Source: Guptibacillus hwajinpoensis (GTDB taxonomy: Bacteria; Bacillota; Bacilli; Bacillales; Guptibacillaceae). Taken from it: a DNA stretch of 49,054 nt. Shown here piece by piece: positions 7,807 through 15,184 of the stretch. The DNA is taken from assembly GCF_020171785.1 (NCBI RefSeq), contig NZ_JAIVAE010000020.1, positions 1-49,054 on the forward strand. Reading direction: 5' to 3'. Position numbers and translations under genes: made by a program. A model generated the notes under the pieces. It did not search any database, had not been told where the DNA came from, and saw only the letters and a program-made list of their open reading frames with translations. The number at the start of each line of letters is the position of its first letter. Within the stretch, counting starts at the first letter, position 1.

Positions 7807-8592
7807 ATGATTGAAACAGAAAATCTTAACATCGGTTATCAAGAAAACATCATTGTGGATCAGTTGAATCTAACCATACCCGAGGGTGAGATTACGGCTC
7901 TTGTTGGGGCGAACGGATCAGGAAAGTCGACCATTCTTAAAACGCTATCTAGATTAATGAAGCCAAAAAGTGGAACGGTTTACCTGGATGGACGGGCGAT
8001 TCATGAGCAAAAAACGCGCGACCTTGCGAAAGAATTAGCAATCCTTCCTCAAAACCCCACCGCTCCAGAAGGGCTAACGGTTTTAGAACTTGTCACATAC
8101 GGTCGCTTTCCTCATCAAAAAGGCTTGAAAGCGCTCACGATGGAAGACAAAGAGAAGATTGCCTGGGCAATTGAAATGACGGGGATTGGGGAATTTGCCA
8201 ATCGTTCGATTAATCAACTTTCAGGTGGACAGCGCCAGCGCGCCTGGATTGCGATGGCTCTTGCTCAGGATACGAAAATTCTATTCCTTGATGAACCAAC
8301 TACTTTCCTCGATATGGCGCATCAGCTTGAGGTACTTGAGCTTTTGCAAAAGTTAAATGTTCAAGAAAAGCGAACGATCGTCATGGTCGTGCATGATTTA
8401 AATCACGCCAGTCGGTACGCAGGTCATATAGTAGCAATTAAAAAAGGAAAAGTAATGAAAACAGGGACGCCACTCGAAGTGATGAAGTCAGACACTTTAG
8501 AAGAAGTGTTTGGGGTTCGAAGTGATATCATTTATGATCCTCGCTCGGGGCAGCCACTTTGCTTACCGTATGGACTTTGTGCAAGTCTATGA
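7807..8592 (+). CDS. Siderophore ABC transporter ATPase
   Basis: Cytoplasmic ATPase of the FecE/FhuC/YusV type that powers the two permeases. The 261-residue protein has Walker A (GANGSGKST), Q-loop (LPQNPTAPEG), signature LSGGQRQRAWIAMALAQD, Walker B (ILFLDEPT) and switch histidine (MVVHDLNHASRY). ATG 7807 is preferred: an in-frame GTG at 7798 touches the AAAGGAG site, whereas the ATG has normal spacing. It is the last gene of the operon, closed by a terminator. Confidence 0.94.
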   Translation: MIETENLNIGYQENIIVDQLNLTIPEGEITALVGANGSGKSTILKTLSRLMKPKSGTVYLDGRAIHEQKTRDLAKELAILPQNPTAPEGLTVLELVTYGRFPHQKGLKALTMEDKEKIAWAIEMTGIGEFANRSINQLSGGQRQRAWIAMALAQDTKILFLDEPTTFLDMAHQLEVLELLQKLNVQEKRTIVMVVHDLNHASRYAGHIVAIKKGKVMKTGTPLEVMKSDTLEEVFGVRSDIIYDPRSGQPLCLPYGLCASL

Positions 8593-8605
8593 AATGTCGA
8601 ATTAA

Positions 8606-8636
8606 CTTGCTCCTTATAATGGAGCAGGTTTTTTTG
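8606..8636 (+). terminator. Terminator of siderophore operon
   Basis: CTTGCTCC (8606-8613) pairs with GGAGCAGG (8621-8628), followed by seven or more T. Confidence 0.88.
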
Positions 8637-8712
8637 TGGAAGGATCATCTTCTTTTCTAGCGAATACATAAGACAAACTCGTATCTAGATCGACCGTTCA
8701 TAGGAGGATGTC

Positions 8713-9141
8713 ATGATTAAGGAAATGAAGACGAAGCAACAGTGGCTTGAAGCATTTCAAGTGATGCAAGAGCTTCGCCAGCATTTGGATGAGAAAACTT
8801 ATCTTGATTTAGTAGAAGAAGCTAATCAGAAAGACATGTATCGACTATATGCGCTTTATGATGGAGATGAACTTGTTGCGGTTACTGGATTTAAGCCAAT
8901 GATTACGCTCTACTATGGAAGGTTTGTCTGGGTTTGTGATCTTGTCACTAGCGAACAGCATCGTTCAAAAGGTTATGGAGAAATGCTTCTTACGTTTGTT
9001 GAAAACTGGGCTCTGGAGAACGGGTATCAATCTGTGGCTCTGTCTTCCGGTGTTAAAAAGAAAGAAGCCCACCGTTTCTACAAAGAAAAGATGTCTTATG
9101 ATCAGGTTAGCTTTGTATTCAAAAAGGGATTAACTCTGTAG
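8713..9141 (+). CDS. GNAT-family N-acetyltransferase
   Basis: Transfers an acetyl group from acetyl-CoA to an unknown amine. The 142-residue protein has the GNAT core: strands around [17 protein letters not shown], and motif A in [20 protein letters not shown], where RSKGYG is the Q/R-x-x-G-x-G/A pyrophosphate loop. [11 protein letters not shown] and HRFYKEKM form the C-terminal fold. TAGGAGG lies upstream. It is a single gene; the substrate is not predictable. Confidence 0.88.
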   Translation: MIKEMKTKQQWLEAFQVMQELRQHLDEKTYLDLVEEANQKDMYRLYALYDGDELVAVTGFKPMITLYYGRFVWVCDLVTSEQHRSKGYGEMLLTFVENWALENGYQSVALSSGVKKKEAHRFYKEKMSYDQVSFVFKKGLTL

Positions 9142-9215
9142 AAGCATGATCTTCACTTATAGCTGTTGCCTGGTGCTATACTTAGTGCAAGACAAATGAA
9201 GGATGTGGCGTAACA

Positions 9216-10181
9216 GTGAGAAGACTAGGTCAAACAAATTATGAGATTTCGCCAATCGGACTTGGAACATGGCAGTTCAGTCAGGGGAGCGGCTTAATTG
9301 GCAGTTACTTTTCGACGATATCTGAAAAAGATATGGACGCGATTGTGAAAATGAGTCTTGATGGTGGGATTAACTGGTTTGATACAGCAGAAGCTTATGG
9401 AAAAGGAAAATCAGAAGAAGCCTTATCTGGCGCGTTAAAACGACTTGGGGTTGAAGAAAAGGATGCCCTTATTGCGACAAAGTGGTGGCCACTTCTTCGA
9501 ACAGCTAGTTCTATTCCAAGCACGATCCAAAAGCGAAAAGATGCCTTACATGGTCGGCGAATTGACCTTTATCAGGTGCACCAGCCGTTTTCTTTTTCTT
9601 CTCCAGAAAAAGAAATGAAGCAAATGGCATCGCTCGTCAAAGAAGGTCATATTGGCGCAGTGGGTGTGAGTAATTTTAATCGAGATAAAATGGATCGAGC
9701 GATTCAAGAGTTGAAACGGCAGGGTGTGAATCTTGCATCAAATCAAATGAAATATAGCTTACTCGATCGACGAATTGAAACGAACGGTGTGCTGGACCTT
9801 GCTAAGCAAAATGGGGTCACGATCATTGCGTATTCTCCGCTTGAGCAGGGGATTTTAACAGGAAAGTTCCATCAAAATCCTGAACTAGTCGCAAATCTCT
9901 CAGGTCCACGTAAACACATGTCGCACTTTAAACCGCAGGGGTTAGCGAAAACTATGCCGTTAATCGACTTGTTAAAAGAGATAGGTCATTCATACGGCGT
10001 CGGAGCCGGTCAAGTTGCGTTGAACTGGCTCGTTCATTTTCACGATCAAACGGTTGTGGCAATTCCGGGCGCATCCAAGTTAAAACATGCCGAAGATAAT
10101 GTGAAGGTACTTGGGTTTAAGCTTACGCATGAGGAAATGAAGCGAATTGATGAGGAGTCAAGGAAAGTAGCGAAGATGTAA
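9216..10181 (+). CDS. Aldo/keto reductase
   Basis: NADP(H)-dependent oxidoreductase of 321 residues with a TIM-barrel fold. Catalytic tetrad candidates: Asp and Tyr in WFDTAEAYGKGKSEE, Lys in IATKWW, His in LYQVHQP. C-terminal cofactor elements are AYSPLEQGILTGKF and VAIPGASKLKHAEDN. It begins with GTG (9216) at the family N-terminus (RRLGQTNYEISPIGLGTW) behind AAGGATG. It resembles the AKR11/YhdN-like group; the natural substrate is unknown. Monocistronic with its own terminator. Confidence 0.9.
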   Translation: MRRLGQTNYEISPIGLGTWQFSQGSGLIGSYFSTISEKDMDAIVKMSLDGGINWFDTAEAYGKGKSEEALSGALKRLGVEEKDALIATKWWPLLRTASSIPSTIQKRKDALHGRRIDLYQVHQPFSFSSPEKEMKQMASLVKEGHIGAVGVSNFNRDKMDRAIQELKRQGVNLASNQMKYSLLDRRIETNGVLDLAKQNGVTIIAYSPLEQGILTGKFHQNPELVANLSGPRKHMSHFKPQGLAKTMPLIDLLKEIGHSYGVGAGQVALNWLVHFHDQTVVAIPGASKLKHAEDNVKVLGFKLTHEEMKRIDEESRKVAKM

Positions 10182-10186
10182 AGGAA

Positions 10187-10222
10187 TTAAAGCCGCAATC
10201 CACTCAGGTTGCGGCTTTAATC
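10187..10222 (+). terminator. Terminator of aldo/keto reductase gene
   Basis: 14-nt arms TTAAAGCCGCAATC and GGTTGCGGCTTTAA (10187-10200 and 10207-10220), one wobble. The 3' tail is only moderately T-rich. Confidence 0.75.
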
Positions 10223-10366
10223 TGCTATTCTTTTTCTACTCATTCTCTGCACGTCGTTAGGTTTATAATTAAACATTAATCGATAATATGTACCAAATAG
10301 AAGCGAATAGTGGGAACTTTCCATTTAAGTCATACGTAAAACGAGTAGGGAAAGGAGAGATTGCAT

Positions 10367-10864
10367 ATGGAAACTCGACCACGAATTGAGGTTGATAAGA
10401 CGTTCATTCAAAAAGGGTTTGATTTGGCGACACTTATATTTCTTTTGCTAAGCATCGTTTATCTTTCTTTGGAATGGGCGGGCATACCTAATCGCGTTCC
10501 CATCCATTTTAATGCAACTGGTGAAGCGGATAATTGGGGTTCAAAAATGGCGATCATTCTTTTCCCACTGCTTGGTATGTTGATCTGGGGAGTTTTCACT
10601 GTTCTTGAACGTTATCCGCATAGGTATAATTATGTGGTGAAAATCACAGAGGGCAATGCAGCTCTACAATATCGAAGTGCCGTTATCCTCATGCGTTTTT
10701 TGAAAAATACGATCGCGCTTTTGTTTGCTTATTTAACAGTGGAATGTGTGCAGATTGCTAAGGGGATTGGGGAAGGTCTGACTTGGTGGGTGATGCCACT
10801 CTTTCTTACGATGATCTTTAGTGCGATTATTCTTTATATTGTGCATTCGATTAGATGGAGATAG
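10367..10864 (+). CDS. DUF1648-domain membrane protein
   Basis: A 165-residue protein with about four membrane segments. The N-terminal part contains the DUF1648 pattern: a hydrophobic helix followed by LPxHFNxxGEADxWGSK, here RVPIHFNATGEADNWGSK. DUF1648 occurs in SdpI-type immunity proteins and many uncharacterised Firmicute membrane proteins; no killing-factor genes are nearby. The ATG at 10367 has AAAGGAG at good spacing; an in-frame TTG at 10361 is less likely. Function unknown. Confidence 0.8.
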   Translation: METRPRIEVDKTFIQKGFDLATLIFLLLSIVYLSLEWAGIPNRVPIHFNATGEADNWGSKMAIILFPLLGMLIWGVFTVLERYPHRYNYVVKITEGNAALQYRSAVILMRFLKNTIALLFAYLTVECVQIAKGIGEGLTWWVMPLFLTMIFSAIILYIVHSIRWR

Positions 10865-10989
10865 AAAATAATCTGTGAAAGCTTTTAGTGGAAAAAGTAA
10901 AGCGCATACAGGTGAAATTCGTGAACATTTCGATGATTTTTCGATAAAAATCCAAAAAAAATCTACAGAAATTGCCCTTCTGTGTATGG

Positions 10990-11110
10990 TATAGTGGAGA
11001 AGAAGTTTAAACTAATTACATATGTATGTCATCCATACAGTTAATCGAGTGAGGTTGCCTTAAGTAAGGGTCATTAGGGCTAGCTGAACCAATCGGGATA
11101 AACGAAAGAT
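10990..11110 (+). promoter_or_regulatory. Leader region of PRPP synthetase paralog
   Basis: About 120 bases before the gene hold a hairpin (CCTTAAGTAAGG) inside a larger GGTT...AACC pairing and an AGGGCTAGCT segment, followed by CGGGATAAACG. I cannot assign it to a known riboswitch class. A structured 5' UTR is possible; chance folding is not excluded. Confidence 0.25.
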
Positions 11111-11124
11111 AAAGGAGCTACGCT

Positions 11125-12069
11125 ATGCTACGCCATGAAGAAGATGTGAAAGTGTTCGCTTTAAACTCAAATCCGGAGTTGGCTCAAGAAATTGTTGAGA
11201 CGCTTGGAATTCAAGTTGGGAATTGTTCCGTTAAGCGATTTAGTGACGGTGAAATCCACATGAACGTTGAGGAAAGCATCCGTGGTTGCGATACATACCT
11301 TGTCCAATCCATCGCAGGCTCAGGAAACGACTATTTGATGGAACTCTTGATCATGATTGATGCATTAAAACGAGCATCTGCTAAAACGATTAATGTTGTT
11401 TTACCTTATTACGGGTATGCGAGACAGGATCGTAAAACAGGACCAAGACAGCCAATTACTGCAAAGTTGATTGCGAATATGCTAGAGCGTTCTGGGGCAA
11501 CACGCGTGTTAACCATTGATTTGCATGCCAATCAAATTGAAGGCTTTTTCAATATCCCAGTTGACCAGGTTTCTGGTATTCCAATTCTTGCTGAATACTT
11601 TGAGAACAAAAAATTGGAAAATGTTGTTGTTGTGGCACCTGATAATAGCAGTGCGCTTCGTGCACGTAAATTAGGATCAATGCTAGATGCACCAATCGCT
11701 TTGATTGATCGTCGCTCTTATGACACAGGAGAACCATCCACTGTGAACGTCATTGGCGATGTGAAAGGGAAAACAGCCATTATCATTGATGATATGATTG
11801 ATACTGGTCGAAACGTAACGTTCACCTCTCGCATTCTTGAGGAAAACGGGGTGAAAGATGTGTACGCTACATTTACTCACGCTGTTCTTTCTGGTCATGC
11901 AACGGAAGAAATTGCTGAATCGAACATTAAAGAAGTGGTTGTAACGAATACCATCTCTCTTCCAGATTCAGAAGATCTTGATAAAATTAAAGTTCTATCG
12001 ATTGCACCGCTTCTTGCTGAAGCGATTCGAATCGTTCAGGAAAAGCTTTCGATTAGCCAAATTCGATAA
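11125..12069 (+). CDS. PRPP synthetase paralog with altered catalytic loop
   Basis: Class I ribose-phosphate pyrophosphokinase family, 314 residues (normal length). Canonical parts: KRFSDGEIHMNVEESIRG, YYGYARQDRK, ITAKLIANML, DLHANQIEGFF, and the PRPP-binding loop IIIDDMIDTG. It departs at key places. The flexible catalytic loop usually reads DKRR (Lys197 and Arg199 in B. subtilis Prs) but here reads DRRS. SPDHGGVTRAR is here APDNSSALRAR, and DTAGT is DTGRN. It is not beside glmU and ctc, where the housekeeping prs lies. It may have low activity, another diphosphate-transfer role, or regulate the true enzyme. ATG follows AAAGGAG. Confidence 0.85.
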   Translation: MLRHEEDVKVFALNSNPELAQEIVETLGIQVGNCSVKRFSDGEIHMNVEESIRGCDTYLVQSIAGSGNDYLMELLIMIDALKRASAKTINVVLPYYGYARQDRKTGPRQPITAKLIANMLERSGATRVLTIDLHANQIEGFFNIPVDQVSGIPILAEYFENKKLENVVVVAPDNSSALRARKLGSMLDAPIALIDRRSYDTGEPSTVNVIGDVKGKTAIIIDDMIDTGRNVTFTSRILEENGVKDVYATFTHAVLSGHATEEIAESNIKEVVVTNTISLPDSEDLDKIKVLSIAPLLAEAIRIVQEKLSISQIR

Positions 12070-12078
12070 CATGATGAA

Positions 12079-12108
12079 GGGAACTGTTTAGAAGCAGTTC
12101 TCTTTTTT
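12079..12108 (+). terminator. Terminator of PRPP synthetase paralog
   Basis: GGAACTG and CAGTTCT arms (about 12080-12086 and 12095-12101) followed by TTTTTT. Confidence 0.8.
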
Positions 12109-12130
12109 ATTGGTGAGAGTGAATTTTAAT

Positions 12131-12162
12131 AGGAAGCGACTCATGATGGGGAGTCACTTCCT
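12131..12162 (-). terminator. Hairpin at sortase gene end
   Basis: 12-nt arms with one C-A mismatch (12131-12142 and 12151-12162) overlap the last codons of the sortase. The minus-strand tail (ATTAAAATTC) is only partly T-rich, so termination may be weak. Confidence 0.5.
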
Positions 12163-12782
12163 TCATTAATTTGAATTAAGCTTGCCTGAATGATGTATCG
12201 ATCTGGTGCAGAGCCGAGGTAATCAAACGGATAGCACGTGGTAAGTGTAAGAGTGGGGGAATTCTTTTCCACAATGACGCTACGATCATGCTCATCTGTT
12301 ATCCACGTTTTGCGGATTTGATATTCGTACGTTGCATCATCTAATGTAAGGTAAAGACGATCGCCTTTTTTTAGTTGGTCAAGACCGTCAAAAACGGTAT
12401 CACGGTGTCCTGCAAGGGCGGTGTGGCCTGCTTGATTTGGTAAAGTAGTGAAAGCTGTGTTATACATACCAACTCCCTGTTTCAACGTTTGTTCATCCGT
12501 TCCCCAGTAGATCGGGTATAGGTATCCTAGTTGAGGAATTGTTAATTCACCGATTTTTTCTCCCGTTTTCGCTTTCATCTGAGGCGTAACGTCACTCGTA
12601 TGAACCACTTCTCGGTTCACTGTCTCTTGATAATCGGTTTCCTCCCAGTCTCTTGATATAGCTTGAGCTTTTTCAGGCTGAAACGTAGCAGCACTCTTCT
12701 GAGTCCACCATTCATAGCCGCTCCATCCCGTCACAATCATGCCGGTTATAATGAGTAGAATACTGAGGATCTTAGCCACCAT
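12141..12782 (-). CDS. Class D sortase
   Basis: Membrane-anchored transpeptidase that cleaves a C-terminal sorting signal and joins the protein to the cell wall. The 213 residues start with a signal-anchor helix (about 4-25). The sortase barrel follows, with catalytic His in ALAGHRDTVFDGL, Cys in LTLTTCYPFDYLG and Arg in SAPDRYIIQA. KIGELTIPQLGYLYPIYWGTD begins the core. Short length, TTCYPF and N-terminal anchor fit class D (B. subtilis YhcS relatives). It lies 64 bases downstream of the Excalibur protein gene, its probable substrate. RBS is AAGGTGAT. Confidence 0.92.
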   Translation of the reverse strand: MVAKILSILLIITGMIVTGWSGYEWWTQKSAATFQPEKAQAISRDWEETDYQETVNREVVHTSDVTPQMKAKTGEKIGELTIPQLGYLYPIYWGTDEQTLKQGVGMYNTAFTTLPNQAGHTALAGHRDTVFDGLDQLKKGDRLYLTLDDATYEYQIRKTWITDEHDRSVIVEKNSPTLTLTTCYPFDYLGSAPDRYIIQASLIQINEGSDSPS

Positions 12783-12803
12783 TAATCACCTTCTTTAGAA
12801 ATC

Positions 12804-12828
12804 GAGATAGGCGATGGTCGCCTATCTC
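12804..12828 (-). other. Perfect hairpin between Excalibur and sortase genes
   Basis: 11-bp perfect inverted repeat with a 3-nt loop (12804-12814 and 12818-12828) in the 64-base gap of the presumed operon. There is no T-run, so it more likely acts as an mRNA processing or stability structure than a terminator. Confidence 0.6.
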
Positions 12829-12846
12829 GTCGGGATGGTATGTGCC

Positions 12847-13260
12847 TTAAGAGTGAACGCGTCTTTTTAGAAGTAGTAGAGATCCGAATGCTACGATCGC
12901 AAGTCCAAGCAACATATAAACCGGATAGCTTGTCGCTGTATCGGCCATTTCAGCGCCTTCGCTGTCAGCTGCTTCTGTGCTTTCTTCGCTTGTCATGTCT
13001 TCATCGGAAGCTTCGCCGCTGGACGCTGCTTCTTCGTCAGATGAATCGGAGCCGCTGTAGGTATGAGTTTCACAAGCTTCTCCATCATCGTCACGGTCAA
13101 GATCACTTGGGTCCTCATCAGGGTTGTTGCTTTCATAATAATTTTGTGCTTCTTCTTGAGAAGAGAAGTCATCACAATTCTTATCATCAGCTGCATACCC
13201 TACGTTTGTAAAGCCAAATACCAATAAGAAAGTTGCTATCAAAGAAACGAGCTTTTTCAT
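12847..13260 (-). CDS. Excalibur-domain cell-wall protein with atypical sorting signal
   Basis: A 137-residue exported protein. Residues 1-23 are a signal peptide (cut near GYAA). Residues 27-65 form an Excalibur domain with Cys29 and Cys63 and the calcium loop DLDRDDDGEACE. An acidic Ser/Glu-rich spacer (66-104) follows, then a sorting-type tail: MADTA at 105-109, a hydrophobic helix at 113-131 and KRR. Class D sortases prefer LPDTA/LPNTA-like motifs, so MADTA looks degenerate. Start ATG 13260 has GGGGAGG upstream; a longer open frame upstream is not supported. The sortase gene follows on the same strand. Confidence 0.88.
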   Translation of the reverse strand: MKKLVSLIATFLLVFGFTNVGYAADDKNCDDFSSQEEAQNYYESNNPDEDPSDLDRDDDGEACETHTYSGSDSSDEEAASSGEASDEDMTSEESTEAADSEGAEMADTATSYPVYMLLGLAIVAFGSLLLLKRRVHS

Positions 13261-13510
13261 CTTCTTCCTCCCCGGATTAAGTATTTTTTTGCCATCCCTT
13301 GTTATATGGTAACAGCTTCCAAAGGAAAGATCATGTAATTTGTCGGAATTAATTGAATAAAGAGAATATTTTACTATAAGAGGGAAATAATTTTCATGAA
13401 AGTATGTAAAAGTAAGATATTTCATTTTTGAATTGATAGGTATGATCCAGCTAGGCGATCGATTCGTTAGCTTCATAGATAGAAAAGTAGGTGGATAGGA
13501 GAGAGAGCAG

Positions 13511-14041
13511 ATGAAGAAAGGACCCATTGCGCTTGGAATGGCCTGTTTGTTAGCGCTTGGTGCATGTTCAGACCCTGGTAACGGTGCTGGAACAGGCGGG
13601 ACAAGTAGTGAAGAGATGAGTAGTGTCAACAGCGAAGAGGCTGGCAGTACGGTGGAGAGTAATGGAGAAGGAGTGGGAGAAAGGGCTGATGCTGGGATTG
13701 AGATCAAGATTTTAGAAGATCAGGCAGACGATCGTGAACATGAGCACGGAGGTCATGTAAGCATCTCACTTAAGAAGGATGTGATGGATTCACGTGTTCT
13801 TGTGACAACGGTGACCGAAGCAGGGGAGCCACTGACTGAAGCAAATGTGCGTTTTGAATACTGGCTAGAAGGAGAAGAGAAGCACACCTACACAGATGCG
13901 GATGAAAACAGTGAGGGTGTGTATGAGGGGATCTCAGAATTTTCCGAGCCAGGAGCGTACAAGCTGAAAGTTCATGTCGAGAAGGGGGACGAGCTTCATG
14001 CGCATAAACCTTATTTGCTTGAAGTCGCAGAGAAGGAGTAA
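13511..14041 (+). CDS. YtkA-like domain lipoprotein
   Basis: A 176-residue membrane lipoprotein: signal peptide with lipobox LGAC (lipidated Cys19), a low-complexity Gly/Ser/Glu linker (about 20-70), then a beta-sandwich domain like YtkA/FixH proteins (HVSISLKKDVMDSRVLVTTV through GAYKLKVHVEKGDELHAHKPYLLEV). Nearby His residues (HEHGGH, ELHAHK) could bind metal; the family is sometimes linked to copper or cytochrome oxidase biogenesis, but no such gene is adjacent. RBS AGGAGAG. Function unproven. Confidence 0.8.
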   Translation: MKKGPIALGMACLLALGACSDPGNGAGTGGTSSEEMSSVNSEEAGSTVESNGEGVGERADAGIEIKILEDQADDREHEHGGHVSISLKKDVMDSRVLVTTVTEAGEPLTEANVRFEYWLEGEEKHTYTDADENSEGVYEGISEFSEPGAYKLKVHVEKGDELHAHKPYLLEVAEKE

Positions 14042-14047
14042 TGAAAG

Positions 14048-14084
14048 AAAGGCGCAGTGGAGAAAATCCACTGCGCCTTTTTTC
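14048..14084 (+). terminator. Terminator of YtkA-like lipoprotein gene
   Basis: Near-perfect arms AAAGGCGCAGTGGA and TCCACTGCGCCTTT around a GAAAA loop, followed by T. Confidence 0.9.
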
Positions 14085-14103
14085 GACATTTATTGAGCTC
14101 AAT

Positions 14104-14121
14104 CGGGTGGTGACAGGCACG
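14104..14121 (+). repeat. Dispersed GGTGACAGGCACC repeat, copy 2
   Basis: CGGGTGGTGACAGGCACG, last base changed from the consensus C. It abuts the stop codon of the convergent HAD phosphatase gene at 14123. TCGACATTTATTGAGCTCAAT precedes it on the plus strand, fitting the family's TTCGACA-type left flank. Confidence 0.85.
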
Positions 14122-14122
14122 C

Positions 14123-14866
14123 TTATCCCTTCAGCACTCGATCAATGGCGTGAGCAACGCCGTGCTCGGTGTAGTCTTTTGTGACCCAGTTCGCTGCTTC
14201 TTTGACGCGGTCTTGAGCATTGCCCATGGCAACGCCAAAGCCAGCTTCGCGGATCATCGCGATGTCGTTCATGCTATCTCCAACGGCCATTACGTTTTCC
14301 ATTGAAAGATCAAGCCAGTCACAAACTTTCATGAGAGCAGCGGCTTTATTAACGCCAGACGGATTAATTTCAAGGTTTGTAGGGCTAGAATTCGTTACCT
14401 CGAAAGCTTCATTCGCCATCACTTCATCCGTAATGATTTTGCGGATATGATCATCTTTAATATCAAAGCCAAATTTTAACCACGTGTAGTCATTGATTTC
14501 GCGATCAAATGGTTTTTGTGTATTGAATACTCCTTCTGTTGTAGAAGACCAGAAATACACGTCATGCTTTACTTTTAATTCCCACAAACGCTCGACAAGC
14601 TCATAATCAAGGTGCGTGCTGTCGACGAGGTTTAATTCCTTATCATAGATCTGTCCGCCGTTTACCGTAACCAGGTAAGCGGAATGACCAAGCTGTTCTG
14701 CAATATCGCGACAGAACGGTAGCGAGCGTCCTGTGCTTAATACGACGTGAAGGCCTTTTTCTTTCGCTCGTTGAACAGCAGCTTCGTTTTCCTCTGACAC
14801 CTCTCCGTCATGATTGACCAGTGTGCCATCCATATCTAATGCAATTAGTTTGATCTCTTTTTCCAT
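14123..14866 (-). CDS. Cof-type HAD hydrolase (sugar or nucleotide phosphatase)
   Basis: Cytoplasmic magnesium-dependent phosphatase of the HAD IIB (Cof) subfamily, 247 residues. Motif I is LIALDMDGTLV with the nucleophile Asp, motif II VLSTGRS, motif III the Lys in SGVNKAAALMKV, and motif IV GDSMNDIAMI. The cap domain lies about residues 85-190. ATG 14866 is chosen with TAGGAG upstream at 8 bases; a GTG three codons earlier is too close to the RBS. Substrate unknown. Confidence 0.92.
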   Translation of the reverse strand: MEKEIKLIALDMDGTLVNHDGEVSEENEAAVQRAKEKGLHVVLSTGRSLPFCRDIAEQLGHSAYLVTVNGGQIYDKELNLVDSTHLDYELVERLWELKVKHDVYFWSSTTEGVFNTQKPFDREINDYTWLKFGFDIKDDHIRKIITDEVMANEAFEVTNSSPTNLEINPSGVNKAAALMKVCDWLDLSMENVMAVGDSMNDIAMIREAGFGVAMGNAQDRVKEAANWVTKDYTEHGVAHAIDRVLKG

Positions 14867-15184
14867 CTCTACCACTCCTATTTTTATCTATTCTCAGTGT
14901 AAACTAAATTGATGTCGAACTGTAGTATTTGCAACTTGGAACTTTTTTCAGATTGATCGATTATACCATAGATCACCAGAATCATTTTTTTGACAAAAAG
15001 AGACTGGGAACGAGATAGCTTCACCTGATTAGATGCACTAAAAAATTTTATAAGGAATTTCCAAAAATAAGTTTTACTGTTTGAAATTCGAGGAACTGAA
15101 AAAGTGGACTGTTCGAATCACCAATTTGGTGAAGCAGCTGCCTCATGAGCTGAGGAATCATAAAAAACCAAAGAGGTGAAAGAA
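14867..15184. other. Intergenic region between HAD gene and glutamate symporter
   Basis: About 320 bases with no gene. It includes TTGACA near 14990 and a GAGACTGGGAACG string near 15000 resembling the left-edge element. A short dyad CAGCT...AGCTG lies at about 15135-15153. No recognisable riboswitch or terminator. Confidence 0.4.

Noticed and set aside
10861-10960. PurR box upstream of the PRPP synthetase paralog
   Set aside because: GTGAACATTTCG resembles the CGAACATT half-site but the required second inverted half is not at the right spacing.
12840-13211. 123-residue plus-strand frame opposite the Excalibur gene
   Set aside because: It is the antisense of an acidic Ser/Glu-rich coding region; the minus strand has signal peptide, domain and RBS.
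15115-15175. Riboswitch or T-box in front of the glutamate symporter gene
   Set aside because: No T-box AGGGTGGNACC segment, no known aptamer core and no terminator/antiterminator pair could be found.
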